A DNA stretch of 64,000 bases, taken from contig JAHRBS010000013.1 of assembly GCA_024305745.1 (NCBI GenBank), positions 868,001-932,000 on the forward strand. The letters are read 5' to 3'. Source of the DNA: Polyporus tsugae (taxonomy: Eukaryota > Basidiomycota > Agaricomycetes > Polyporales > Polyporaceae). The translations under genes and the position numbers were made by a program. Position 1 is the first letter of the stretch, and the number at the start of each line of letters is the position of its first letter. The notes beneath the pieces are model-generated. The model saw only the letters and a list, made by a program, of their open reading frames with translations. It made no database searches and had not been told where the DNA came from. Below, piece by piece: positions 22,537 through 34,342 of this stretch.

Positions 22537-24310
22537 CTATGTATCGGTCGGCGTGGGGGCGACCGCATTGCATGGGAGACCCAATGAACCAACACCGAGG
22601 CGTTGTTCATGCTGCCTCCTAGCCACTTGCAAGGCCTCGAGATCGTCACAGACTTGTGTCCAGGCCGAATAAGACTCAGTTGACACGCACTCGTCCCCCG
22701 TGAGTTCCAGGCGAGGGAAAAGACGATCGAAAAGTAAGGCCGCATACCGGTGGTCGGCAACATTGATGGTCTCGAAAGACATCTTCCGTAACTGGTGGTC
22801 CAGGATGGGGTAATCGGCCAAACGCGATAAATCGCGCTCGGGGATGCACAAGCCTGAGGGCAGAAGCAGGGTCTCCAACTTGGGACATCGGGATGCTAGA
22901 GACACGAGGACGGCCGGACTGAGAGTGGTTGAAGGAAGTGGGTAGTGGTTAACTTGCAGAGTTGTGAGTTGTGGACAAGCTTCCGCGAGAGCATGAATGT
23001 CGGCATCCGTGCTTGCATCTGGCACCCCCCGTATAAACAGCGTGAGGGTGTGCAGTTTCGATAGTGGCTGCACGATGAGCCGTAAGGAAAAGCTCTCTTG
23101 CGATGCGGGATCCCCTGGGAGGTCAAAGTCCATTTCCAAATGGAGCACCTGCAGGCGTGGGAAGCACCGGGCAATGGTGGCGAAACCGGTAACACCCTCC
23201 CGGACGTTGGTGGAGCAATGGAAGCAGTTGGAGAGCTCCCGAAGATTTGGAGAGTGGAGACAATTATACAGCGCGCCATACATGGTGGGTGGCTGGTTCA
23301 AGTCGACATTGAGTACGCGCAGATTATTCAGGGTCCATCCTGAATCCAACTCGTGGTCCTGCATCCACTAGCAAGTTATCCGTAATGGTGAAGTTCGTAT
23401 TCGTGATATCGAGGACTTCTAGGCTCTTCATGCCAAAGAATACCGACTGCAGGGAATGGAAGTCGATGACGAAAGACCCGCACCAGTCTACGGTGCGTAG
23501 GAACTTCAGCTGCTGGATCGGAGTGAAGATGTTCAAGGGAAGGGGTAGGTCTCTCTTGCGAGTTTCAAATTTTATATGACCGAGGCGTGACGCGATGGAA
23601 CAGACCATGTGGAAGAGTGATCGAAGGGAGCATTCCCATTCTCTCCCGTCGCTCTCCACAGCACAGTGGATGTAGAGATGGGTGAGGTTTGAAGAGAGGA
23701 GCGGACGGATCATTAGGGTGGACTGTGGCGAGTCGAAAGAGCAGTCCAGCCGTCGCAGGTTATGGAAGAGTGGATAGTCTTGCGTGAGGTGGGTTAGATA
23801 CGCTGAAGTTGCAAGCCCGATTCGCTTTTCGGAGAAGGTCAAGTCCAGTGTTGGCACATACACCGCGCGTCGACGCATACGTTCCCACTCCTGCGGTTCC
23901 ACGTTTCCACTGAGCATCTGTTCAATGATGCGCATGTCAGCGACGCTGAGAGATGTGTAAGATGCCTAAGCTGAATTGGCATTGCTCCTTTTACCCGCCA
24001 TTTCAGGTTACGGCGAACGAGGTGATATACTCACATAGGTGTCCCAGTATCCTTCAGCTTCATCGGCTTCCCTCACTCTCGTCAACGCCGAGGGTAAAAG
24101 GCTTAGGAGGGGAACCAGGCCGGTCAAATCCCTCCATAGTACGCGAATAGCAGGCTCGTGGAACGCGACACAGACGCGAGCCGCTCGGGCCAGCGCTGCT
24201 CGATGCTGGAGGCGTGGCCTGAACTGTGTTGTATATGGCCGGAAAACAGCGAGGCACTCAAAGATGAGACTGAGAACGTCCGAGTTTGTGAGCGCAGAGG
24301 TAGTAGCCAT
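22537..24310 (-). pseudogene. F-box/leucine-rich protein with frameshift (module copy B)
   Basis: Exon 1 (ATG at 24310) encodes MATTSALTNSDVLSLIFECL and the F-box end FHEPAIRVLWRDL. After one intron, exon 2 resumes with EQMLSGNVEPQEWERMRRRA and runs in frame to about 23380 (LVDAGPRVG). There it lacks 5 nt compared with the paralogue at 51529. The frame then meets a stop near 23340, while the rest of the protein (WTLNNLRVLNV onward to 22537) continues open in another frame. A further 6-nt in-frame gap follows. A single net frameshift in otherwise open coding sequence suggests recent inactivation. A sequencing error cannot be excluded without reads. Confidence 0.75.
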
Positions 24311-24585
24311 GATGACGGTATGGGGAGAGGAACGAAGGGACTCACGGGCTGAGAAGTATTAAGTAGATCTTATCCTGCAGCAGCACTACCGCAGCAACGC
24401 AGGGTCGTGAACGCCCCGGGGAGAGGGCCAGATATGATAAGCTCGGGGTTCACCGGGATGCTGGTCAGTTGGTAGTTTAGGGAACCTGTTGTCAAAGCAT
24501 ATCTCAATGGGATGTAGGAACAAGACATAGACACATCATAAATGGACTCAAAGAACACCTCTGCGTGACACCGACCCACCAGACA

Positions 24586-25242
24586 TCACGAGTCCAACTT
24601 GAAATTGCACTTGCCCGACCGCAGGGCACACCACATCGAATGCAGCTGCCATTGGATCGCCTTGACACTCAGCTGCTGCCTCATCCGGAACGCGACGTCG
24701 TGCAGGCGCGGGAGCGCGTCGGAGAGGTTGCCACCAGGCCTGGTCCAGGAGACCTTGGCGGACGCGGCCGCGCGCGGCCAGAGTACGATCGGGTCGAGGG
24801 TCGAGGGGCGACTCTGCTCTGTCCAGCCTAAGAGGGCTTGCTCGCCTGAACATATAATGACAAGCCATGATGAGCGTGAGTCATGGGGGAATGACGATGG
24901 GACGTACCACCGATGACGAGATGGGCTTGGGAGGCGGATATGTTCGCTTGCGGGTCGAAGGTGTACGCCTACTATTTGGAGCGCGAGGCGAGCATTAGCA
25001 GGTTGGAGTCTAGTACAGCGCGATCCGGAGGATATCAACGAACCTTCTGCCAGGTCTTGAACGGGCCACACTAGCTGTTATTGCATAGCAGGAGTCAGAG
25101 GTACAACTCCTGCGGTACGCGTGTAAGAGTCCTTACCCGACAGTAGTAGTTCGAGTCCCGGACTCTCCCCGCCACATTCAAGTTCCTAGAGTTGCTCAGT
25201 AAAGACGCTCAACGGCGGATGTGTGAGCCTCACACGTCCTAT
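24586..25242 (-). pseudogene. GH20 hexosaminidase C-terminal remnant (module copy B)
   Basis: Matches the last exons and introns of the GH20 gene at 48817: a GGGE-like exon near 25160, WCDPFKTWQK-like text near 25060, then SGEQALLGWTEQ, WPRAAASAK, LPRLHDVAFRMRQ and MWCALRSGKCN. The stop is at 24586. Small insertions (for example GEQALL-GWTEQS and IVL-WPRA) disturb the reading frame. The N-terminal and catalytic DE parts are missing, and similarity ends near 25242. The 3' UTR is also shared with the intact copy (the stretch 24541-24588 against 51090-51140). Non-functional. Confidence 0.8.
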
Positions 25243-25627
25243 TAGGGCCACTATGCAAAGCGTGTGAGCTATTCGTGAGGGAGCCTAATAATTTTACAGC
25301 AGGTATTATTTGGGGTTCTGATATGTACGCACTAGTATCTACTGCACAACATATCAACGACGGAGGTGTATAGTACTTGCACCGCACGCATCGCGCAATG
25401 TCCGACGACGACAGCGACCGCACGAGTGCCAACCAACTATGTTCACTGTGCAAAAGAATGGACAAGAAAGGAATGACGATGGTATTCCGGGACCCTGGGA
25501 GAGAGGACGACTGCGGGGAGCAGGAACAACGAGAGGATCGGAATGAGAACGCACATGCACATGGACAGCGAGCAAGGCCGGGGCGCGAGGAAGACGAAGG
25601 CGCGTCCCAGCACTCGCCTCTATGGTG
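25243..25627. other. Intergenic, no gene seen
   Basis: Short stretch between the GH20 remnant and the 3' end of the membrane-protein gene. Nothing recognised. Confidence 0.4.
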
Positions 25628-26943
25628 TCAATGGCGCGGGACGAAGACGGCGACCAGGACGATGAACGGTATGTAGGTGAAGAGCGAGACGACCGACATG
25701 ATCCGGCACCGGCGCCGCCAGGACCTCGCATCTGCCGCACAAACAGGGACGGGGGGACGGGGAGGACGGAGACTGCCTCAGGCGCGCCGCACACCGCAAG
25801 AGAACGCGGAAGCACTCACCATGCTCGACCTGCGGGTCATCCAATGTGACCGCCTTCTCCGTATCCGTGCCGCCGACGAGGCGCGTGGGCGGGATGCGCC
25901 AGAAGCTCGCGAACCACCAGAGCGGGAAGAGCACGAACCCGACGAAGAACAACCACGCGTGGGCGGGCGAGCCCTGCTCCTCGACCGACGGCAGATGCAA
26001 GCCCCACGACGTCGGCCGAATGCGCGGCGGCTTGCGCGGGTCCCGCATGTGGTACCCGCCTGAGCGGATGCTCATCGACGGTGCGTGGGGCGCGACGAGC
26101 GCGCTGATGGGGAACGAGATCTCGGACATGCTCCGCCGCATGCCTGCCCGCGACTGAGCTTGCCGCTGCGCGTTCGTACTCATGGACTCGGGGCGCCCGG
26201 AGCGCGTTGACGAGGCGGTCTTGGACGTCGCGCGGTGCAGGCTCAGGAGGGGCACCCCGCTCCGGCTCGGCCAGGAATCCATGAGTTGCGGTTGGATGGA
26301 GCCTGGTCGCGAATGCGCAGGGCTTGCGGAGGGCGACGCGCCGGATGTCGACAGTCGCGCGCGCTTGCGGCCCTGGTACGACGAGGGGGGCTTGCTCACC
26401 TCCGATACGTGGTGCGAGCCTGCAGGCGGGTGAGCACGACGTACATGTGCATCGCGCAAACGAAGATGAGCTAGAAGACTCACGTCGGCCGTCCGTGGGA
26501 ATGACAAAGGTCGTGTGATGGCCAGTGCGCTGGTCCGGAGGCGTGAGGTCGACGTCCTCGGCCTTGCGCTTGCCCTTGTGGTTCAGCGGGGTCTCCAGCA
26601 CGGACGGGTCATAGGACTTCTCGGACACGGAGCGGAGCATGGGTTCACTCGCGGTGCGCGGTGTGCGCGGGATGCGCTGCGGCGAGGGGGGTGCGGGAGT
26701 CGTGAAAGAGGGGAACGCAGCAGTAGACGGACCAGCCCCACCATTCTGCTTCGAAGACGTGGACGAGGACGACGAGGAAGATGTGGGGACAGTACTTTGT
26801 CCGGTGAGCTGCGAAATGCGCTTGCTGCGTGCCCTGCTCGGCGTGTCCTTGTGGGAAGCGGTGCTCGATCCTCGTCGAAGGGTGTCTCGCGTGTCGCTGA
26901 ATCGTATAGTCAACGTGTCTGCGGCATTTTGTTGGTGGGCCAT
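25628..26943 (-). CDS. Serine-rich protein with C-terminal membrane segments
   Basis: Function not recognised. ATG at 26943 opens a long Ser/Pro/Arg-rich, probably disordered region with basic clusters (KGKRKAEDVDL). An intron lies near 26430-26500. The second exon continues disordered through RPGSIQPQLMDSWPSRSG. It then becomes hydrophobic: AWLFFVGFVLFPLWWFASFW is a clear membrane segment, followed by RIPPTRLVGGTDTEKAVTLD. A last exon gives SWRRRCRIMSVVSLFTYIPF and IVLVAVFVPRH. It ends at TGA 25628-25630. Two membrane helices at the extreme C-terminus suggest an endomembrane or plasma-membrane protein with a large cytosolic N-tail. The exon structure at the 3' end was read by hand. The tail pattern resembles a conserved uncharacterised fungal family. 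Confidence 0.7.
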
Positions 26944-27051
26944 CCAGCTCCTCTCTTCTCGCTCCGATGAATGCGTGGTATTGGGAAAAGAACGCGATAG
27001 GTGATCGAGAACGCCGCCGCTGTGGTTCTCCGCTGTTGAAGTTGTGGAAAG

Positions 27052-28308
27052 TTAAGGGGTGAATGTCAGAGAGAGATCGGGGTGCTCACCGTGTAGCAGC
27101 GTTGGCGACGTGGGCGACGATAGGGAGGGGGGTATAAGGCGGGAAGGAGAACAAGGACCGCCGCTTCTTTCCCCGCCAGACGCATGCCCTGCATGAGGCT
27201 CGGCAATTCCCGACGGCAACCGTGCGCCATCGGAGTTCGGTGGCGCGGCCGGAGCGGATGCCGTCAAGCGCTCTCCGCTCACCATCTCCGGGGCTCCGTG
27301 AGGTACCTTCGTCTCTGAAGTCGTGAAGTCGTGAAATCGTGCAGGGTTCGTGAACTGAGGCGGGAGGTCGCGGCATGGAGACCGGGAACGCGAGTGTGAG
27401 CGTGCCTTGCGTCTCTTGCTTCTCCTGGGGAAGGTATTCCCTCGGAAGAGCACGTTCTCGTTCGAGTATGTCACCGGTAGTGCGGGCATGGACGTATACG
27501 CGGTTGCAGGCAACCCAGGAACCGATCGCTGAACGATGTCATACATGGGGCTCTGACGACCAAACGTGATCGCCCCCGATCTGTTTGAGCGCGATGAGCC
27601 ATTCGACAGAGATCCAGTGAGTGTAGACAGTGCCGAGACGTCATGACTGCTCTCTGTTGGACGCGAGTTTGTCTTGCGGTCAACGGACGCCGAGGACGCC
27701 AGATTAGACACTGTGGTCCATTCGACGCTGTTTGCCAAGGGCGGGCCGCCGTGAAGAGCACCAGAATCAGAGCTCGCCATGCGTGAACTGCGAGCTGACG
27801 GAGGACGGGATGTGCCGTAAGGCGAGCGGGTAGGCCGTTGACGGTGTCGCCCAAATGTTGGCCATGGAGAGCCGGAAGTGAGCTGCTGTGAGAGTCGTGA
27901 AGCACGTTGCTTGCCTTTCCATGCGGACGGGCCTGGCGTTGCTACTGCGGTAGCCGGCGAGAAAGCTTCGTTCTCCTTCTCGGAAGACCGGTGGACGTCT
28001 TCAAAAGGGGGCTCATTCATGAGACCCATGGCAAGTGCGCGCAGTCCAGATCGTTTCGGGGCGCGTGGCGGCTTGAGACCACTATCTGGCGGATCGTCTA
28101 CCTGCAGAGATCCTAACAGGGCAGGAAGGTCCTCGACAATCCTGCGGTCCACGAGCATTGGCTCTGAACGCGATGGAGATAACGTGGGTGCCAGTGGGGC
28201 CGCGTCTGGAATGAGAGGCGGGGAGGCAGGTAGCGTAGCCGACTGCGTCGATGCATGGCTTTGGGAGCTCAAAGTGCGCTTCCGTAGACGTTCAAAAATG
28301 GAAGGCAT
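27052..28308 (-). CDS. Ser/Pro-rich disordered protein, unknown function
   Basis: A single 418-codon open frame from ATG 28308 to a stop at 27052. The N-terminus is MPSIFERLRKRTLSSQSHAS. The rest is low-complexity Ser/Pro/Arg text with an RSKRRKARSHSRSRSP stretch that could be a nuclear-localisation or SR-like segment. No globular domain, membrane segment or catalytic motif was recognised. It lies 108 bp from the start of the membrane-protein gene, on the same strand. It could be a regulator or scaffold, but this is not shown. The uninterrupted length and clean ATG make chance less likely, though GC-rich DNA yields long frames. Confidence 0.55.
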   Translation of the reverse strand: MPSIFERLRKRTLSSQSHASTQSATLPASPPLIPDAAPLAPTLSPSRSEPMLVDRRIVEDLPALLGSLQVDDPPDSGLKPPRAPKRSGLRALAMGLMNEPPFEDVHRSSEKENEAFSPATAVATPGPSAWKGKQRASRLSQQLTSGSPWPTFGRHRQRPTRSPYGTSRPPSARSSRMASSDSGALHGGPPLANSVEWTTVSNLASSASVDRKTNSRPTESSHDVSALSTLTGSLSNGSSRSNRSGAITFGRQSPMYDIVQRSVPGLPATAYTSMPALPVTYSNENVLFRGNTFPRRSKRRKARSHSRSRSPCRDLPPQFTNPARFHDFTTSETKVPHGAPEMVSGERLTASAPAAPPNSDGARLPSGIAEPHAGHASGGERSGGPCSPSRLIPPSLSSPTSPTLLHGEHPDLSLTFTP

Positions 28309-28605
28309 GCCTGCAAACCGACGTACACAGATGAGTCAACGTGTCTTCAAACAGATGATGTTCTGCCAGTGGACTGAAGCCCGATCATGGGGGCGGTCGG
28401 CGCAAGATATGCTCGAGAGACGAAGAAGCCTCAATCTCTCCTACATATCCTAGGGACACGAGGCGCGAAGAAACACCGCATACATATAGCCCCATATGCT
28501 TGTCGTACCTCGGCACAGCCATTGAATGCATTCAGGACGGGCTGCCAATGTACGGCAAAGGGGTCCAAAAATACATATACAAACCAGCGGCTGTCCACGA
28601 TACTT

Positions 28606-28756
28606 AAGCCCCCCTCAATTCTCTACTTTATTTCCCTCTTCTCGGCGCTTGAGGCTTTGATGCGACGTCGTGACCACTCCCTCGCCCAGAAATCGGCCAC
28701 ATCAAAGCCTCAAGCGCGGGGGAGAGAAAAATAAAATGGAGAATTGAGGGGGGCTT
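28606..28756. repeat. 57-bp inverted repeat with 37-bp loop
   Basis: The arm at 28606-28662 (starting aagcccccctcaattctc, ending cttgaggctttgatg) is the reverse complement of the arm at 28700-28756, with about eight mismatches concentrated in the middle. The ends of both arms match exactly over 15-18 bp. A transcript would fold into a long hairpin. No target duplication or coding content was seen. It could be a small foldback element or a small-RNA precursor. Confidence 0.85.
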
Positions 28757-30604
28757 TGGGTTGGACTTTCTACAAACGTTCTCAGCGGGAGTATGTCAGT
28801 AAATGCAAATCAGGATACTTCGCCCGGAACGCTGTAGAGATTACGGTAAAATAAGTATGAATATCTTTATCATCTTTCGCCGCAACAACTGTCGTATCCC
28901 TTTGTAGAGGAATACAGACCCTTCACAGTAAACGCCGCGCTTTACGACAGGGCTACAATGGGCTTCTCGATGGCTATGGCAAAGGATGATGAAGGTATTC
29001 ATACTATTTATGCAACAATCCTTACTACAATGCACGGCAGATTACTTACCCTGATATGCACCCCGTGTATCGGTTTCTTCCAACCATCTGATGACGAGGG
29101 CGCGATTTGCATGAGAACATGGATGCGAACGTGGGCCGCAAAGCTTCCATGCGACGATTCTTTTAGGTCCCGCACTGGATCGCATTTTCCGGGATTTACC
29201 CCTGAGGCGAAGCCTTTGGCCGAAGAAGCGCAGCGATCCGTGGCGAGCAAAATCCCTCTGAACAGAGAGCCCTTGCGCGACAAGAAAGCATACAACTGGC
29301 TACATCGAGCGTACGTTCCCAAGCCACAACATTGGGGGAGATGGCTCACCTGGGGGGAAACGAGGATCCGAGTCTGCGCGCCGGCAAAGTCGTGAGCAGG
29401 ATCGTGACGGTCATGAAAGTCGACGAGACGGCGACGATAACCTGGGAGGGCGACTTATATCGCGCGTGAGGAGGCGAGAGAAGCCATGTCATCGGGTGCT
29501 GCCACACCGCGTTTCCGCCCTCTCTGCAGGAGCATCCCATATCGGGCTGGGCGAATTCCCTGGCAAGGCGTTTGTCCGGCCTGTTCTGGATAGCAACAAC
29601 ACTCAGGCATATGCTCACCTTCGCTCCGTCTGATGAGCCCACGCAGAGATTCGCACAGGAAGGCATGATCCAAGCTCGGGATCAACATACAACCTACAGC
29701 GGCCGCGGTGTCGCGGAGGAGGTTCAGAGACAACCATCCGCCACTTGCTCATTTCCTGCCTTCGGTGCGGCACCTCCGGCCCGGAGCCTCGCACACCGTT
29801 GCTCCGGCGCTCGTTTCCCGCGCTCGGGGCTTGCTTCAAACTCCGCTCCTACTAGGGTCCCCTTTCTCATTATCCGATTCCCTCCGTCCCTCCAGGGACC
29901 ATGATGTTGGTGGACCACTTGTAATACATACCAGGTATATACGTATGGCTATCTGTTCGCGCTTCTTCTGAATTTCTGGACTAATTGTTGGGCTGATCTT
30001 GAATATATAGTTGTGTCACGGCTCTCAAATCCATACTCTCTTGGACTTGGTATAAGCGCCAGGACGCGTCGTGCAGCACTTCGCGGTCGCGGTGACCGTC
30101 CATCGATGCCATCCCTCGAGGCCTCCTTCAATGCAAAAAATAGTTCGTATTTACTTCAACAAATGTAGCATACATTTCGCCATATTGGGGAACCCTAGAA
30201 TTTCCTCGTGATTCATCACCGCGGCCTCAGTGCACGATATCATCCTGACAGAGGTATACAGGCTACCGAGAAAGAGCGGAAGGGGAGAGGCCCAAGATAA
30301 GGTTATAGTCTAATCAAGCAACATCAAAAGTATTATAATCAGTACTTTCCACGCCAAAAGGAGGGAGGACGCCATGAAACGATGCCCGACAATATCCTGC
30401 TCGATTCCAAGCCTGACTTTGAAGCAAGTCCCTTCTCCAAAGGCTCGTGCGGAGCACGGAATTTCGTTCGGAGAAGGCGGCTTGATCCGACCCTACCGGG
30501 TCACATGGGTCACACACAGTTCCCGCAGCCACCGCCCGTCACCGCCCATCACGCTCTCTCCGCCGTCCCCACCGTCGTCCACGTCGTCCCGCTCGCTGCC
30601 CGCC
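28757..30604. other. Intergenic, no supported gene
   Basis: About 1.8 kb between the inverted repeat and the epsin gene. Frames at 29008-29733 on the minus strand are open but start at non-ATG codons and show no family motif. A degraded gene is possible but could not be supported. Confidence 0.4.
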
Positions 30605-32827
30605 ATGGACCGCCTCGAGTCTCTCGGCAATGCTCTCTCCCAGATAACGATGTACGACATCAAGTCGGTGTATACCCAGGTACGCCGCGAGAACCGTGTT
30701 TCGACTGCGGATATGATACTGACCGTTCGCAGGCCAAGAATGTCGTCTTCAACGTCAGCGAGATGGAGGCCAAGGTCCGGGATGCGACGAACGACGAGCC
30801 TTGGTGCGTGGCATTCTCATCATCGCTCAAGCACATTGGCTGAGGTCGCGTAGGGGCGCGAGCTCGACTCTCATGCAAGAGATCGCCCAAGGGTATGTGA
30901 ATCCCCCGCAGCTTCCGTGCCTGCATCTTACAAACCTCTTCCTCGCGGTTTTAGAACATTCAACTTGTGAGTTCACTCCTTCGCTCTAAGGTCGCAGCCG
31001 GACTTGTGAGAGTGGCAAGCCGGAGAGCACCCTCGCTTCAATTCCTTCAATGCTTGTCCCGGTCCCTTCTCCCATCGGCCCACAGGTTTCTCGCCGGAGA
31101 ACCAATGCCGGGTTCCATGCAAGTTCATGATCTACCAAGCAACTGTTGCGGGGTTTAGGAAGCTCTTGGGTCCTGGTCCTGGCTGTGACCATATCCCTAT
31201 CATCGCACCGCGCTGACGCTTAACCATCACACAGCCAAAACTTCAACGAAATTATGCCCGCCATCTATGCCCGGTTTATGGAGAAGGAGGCTCGTCAGTG
31301 GCGGCAGATCTACAAGGTGCGTCGCGAATGTCTACCACGCATGTATTCGCATGCCCAACTTGTCCACCCGATAGGCTCTGCAGTTGCTTGAATACCTGGT
31401 CAAGAACGGGAGCGAGCGCGTCGTCGATGATGCGCGTTCCCACATTGGCACCATCAAGATGCTCAGAAATTTCTACTACGTTGACGAGAAAGGCAAGGAT
31501 CAGGGTATCAATGGTGCGTCCACGCGATTGTTGCTCTCCGTCCCACTGCGATCTCACGACGGGCCACAGTGCGCAACCGGTCGAAGGAACTTGTGGACCT
31601 GTTGGGCGACGTCGAGAAAATTCGCGGGGAGCGCCGCAAGGCGAAGACGAACAAGCACAAGTACACCGGTACCGGCAACGATGCAATGAACTTCAGCTCT
31701 GGGGGCGGGCGATATGGCGGTTTCGGCAGCGACAGCTTCACCTCGTACAGCGGCGGGAGCTATGGTGGTGGTGGTGCTGGGAGCAGCGGTAGCTACAACG
31801 GTGGTGGGAGCTACAGCGGTCGTGGTGAGTTCGTCGTTGTCGAGCTGTCTCGAAGCGTTGGTCCGAATGTTCTTCAGATTATGATGGCTACGATAACGGC
31901 GGTAATGGCGGATATGGAGGCTCGAGTTCGAGCACCCGGAAGGGTTTCCAAGAATACGATGCCGGCGACGACGATATCGTCCCTCGTCGTTCGAGCTCTG
32001 TCGCGGGCACCACTTCGTCAGCTCAAGCATCTACGCCTCAACGTTCCTCGACCCTTCCTGCTGCACCTACCCCCGGGCCCCCGAAGGCTCAGCCTGTGGT
32101 CGACCTGCTCGGCATGGACGATGACGCGTTCGGAAGCACCATCTCAGCACCCGCCGAGAAGGCCCTCCCGGCACTTGGCTCGCAACCCCTTCAGGCAAGT
32201 GCCGACGACGACTTCGACGACTTCCAGACCGCGCCACCATCCGCCGTCCCAGCCAACAGTACATTCTTCTCTGCTGCACCCACCGCCTCCGCCGTCCCTA
32301 CCTCGCTCCCTCCTCCTCTCACCGCGCAGTCGTTCTCGCCACCCCCCGCGCAGGCGGCCAACAACAATTTCTTCAACGCGCTCTCCACGGCTGCTCCCGC
32401 CAACGCCGGACGGGCACCGCAGAACATGAACATGATGCGACCCATGATGGCGTCCCCGCCCCCGATGATGGGTGGTGCTCCCCTCGTCCCGAACCAGCCG
32501 GTGATGGCCCCGCAGCGCACGACGACGACGTCTCTCGGGCTCGCCGGCGCACCCCAGCAGCAGCAGAAGCCCGCAGCGAGCTTCGACGACCTGTGGTCGA
32601 TGTCGCTCGGTTCGACGCCAGGAAAGGCCGCGGCTGCTCCGGCCGCACAGCAGAAAAGCATGAAGGACCTCGAGAAGGAAAGGGCGCAGGCGCAGATGTG
32701 GAGTGGCGCGGGCCAGAACAGGCCGGCGGGTGCTGGGTTCGGCGCGTTCGGTGCGCCGACGTCGACGTCGAGTGCGGCTCCGCCTGCGTCTTCGTCAGGG
32801 AATGGGTTGGATGACTTGCTGTTCTGA
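30605..32827 (+). CDS. ENT3: Epsin-like ENTH-domain clathrin adaptor (Ent3 type)
   Basis: Adaptor for clathrin-coated vesicles at the trans-Golgi network and endosomes. ATG at 30605 starts MDRLESLGNALSQITMYDIK. The ENTH domain continues over several short exons: AKNVVFNVSEMEAKVRDATN, STLMQEIAQG, QNFNEIMPAIYARFMEKEAR, ALQLLEYLVKNGSERVVDDA and IGTIKMLRNFYYVDEKGKDQ. It ends with RSKELVDLLGDVEKIRGERR near 31640. A Gly/Ser/Tyr-rich linker follows. Then come DLLG (32100), the acidic motif DDFDDFQ (about 32205-32225, the gamma-ear/GGA-binding type seen in Ent3) and a terminal clathrin-box-like LDDLLF before the stop at 32827. No ubiquitin-interacting motifs were noticed, which favours Ent3/epsinR over Ent1/2. 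Confidence 0.9.
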
Positions 32828-34229
32828 TTCTGGGATCTCGATTCTCGGTATACCGCGCGGTGCGAGGGGTAACGCTGGGTCACACCGGAGGGCTAAGTAC
32901 TTACATGGGTGTTTACTCTGTCAATGTGTGTTTGGAGATAGAGGTCCCGTTACTTACTTAGTACTTGGAGTTAGTTCGCGAGGTGGAATGCGATCAGGTA
33001 CAGGAATGCCAAGTACTTCCATCGCCTGCTCCTGTTCAACGTCCAAGTCCTGTAAGTTACTAAGTATGCTTCCGTATGCTAAGTATTCAGTATTTCAGTC
33101 ATTCCAGGATCTAGGCTGCCATGGGGTGTGCAGCACGTGAATGGTGAGAGATGTTGAGCTGTCGACTCAGCAGCTGAGGTTAGGTGACTGCCAACTCTGT
33201 TCGTTGAACTCTGTGTTGCGCAGAGCTGCAGTAGACTGCAGTACAGTAGTCTGGTACACCAGGAACGGAGACGCGTGGTTAACGGAGGTCTCTCATCAAT
33301 ACTAACACAACTTTCTAGACTGTCGGATGCTTCGGTGGCCCGAAGCACTTCCTGATGCTGCAAAGCGTCTGAACGCTTTGAAGCACATGTCGAAGCACAG
33401 CTCCGCCAAGTACTTTTAGGTAGCATTTGAACTCCGAGATGGATATCAATCGACGCGAACCACTCGCCAACCAGTCTCGAGTTCCCGCGAATAAGTACTG
33501 TAGGTTGGCACCCGGCAGTGGTAAGTCCACGTGTTGCCTGACCATGGGTCGGATGTTCTGGTGGATCGAGGACACAGTCAAATTTCAGGCACCCATTGTC
33601 TCGGACCAGACAGGACTGCCTTATGGTCATGGCGTCATGAGTTCCCCGACTTTGCCCTCCATGGGCCATCGGTACCTCGGGCCACATGTATGCCTGTATT
33701 CGACGCGGAACTCATCCAATCCAGTGGAACCTAGGTTCGTGGAACTGGAACTCAATGCCTACCGTGAAGCGGGCTCACCCTCATAGAGAGAATAGTAACT
33801 ATTGAGCATCACCCCAATCTAGTCACGTATGTACTCAACTCAAGGTGACCATATATATATATTTGTACTATGGCCGTAATACCTGCACTAAAGGTTGTAG
33901 TTGTGGAAATGGGTTGCCGTGCTGCGTGCGCGAGCGCCCCCGAAGGTTGGCTCTGTCCACTGCGTCTGTCGTCTTCCCCAAGACAGGCTTGTCATGCGGT
34001 GGCTTCTCTAGCTTAACGAAGATCTGATACAAACATCCAGCTCCATGCAGCCGCCTGGTGTTGAATCGCAGCCACTGATGGCGGTCGTCTTTTACGCATC
34101 ATGCGATCGAGAGACCCTGCGCGTCGGCCTGGCGGCGACATCAATATTTGTCCCGACTCGTCAAGGCCACATCAACGGTCCATATTCTGCACAGCGTGCG
34201 CCATGAGGACCCATTCCCAGAGGGAGAGA
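32828..34229. other. Intergenic, no gene seen
   Basis: About 1.4 kb between epsin and the GH20 promoter. It is rich in short acttagtactt-like AT motifs, and a short AT microsatellite lies near 33850. No supported gene. Confidence 0.45.
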
Positions 34230-34236
34230 TATATAT
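34230..34236 (+). promoter_or_regulatory. TATA box of GH20 gene 34343
   Basis: TATATAT about 107 bp upstream of the ATG at 34343, within the usual range for fungal promoters. Confidence 0.5.
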
Positions 34237-34342
34237 GTGTATACCAGTCGAGTCCACCTTCCCCAAAGACCCTTCGGATCTTCTTTCGTCTTCACGCCGC
34301 TCAGGCCATTCATCCTTTCTTCCTTCTTACGTCTGAGCCATC

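Noticed and set aside
29008..29733. Overlapping minus-strand frames that might be a small membrane protein
   Set aside because: No ATG at the frame starts and no recognisable family. Splicing them together gave no convincing protein.
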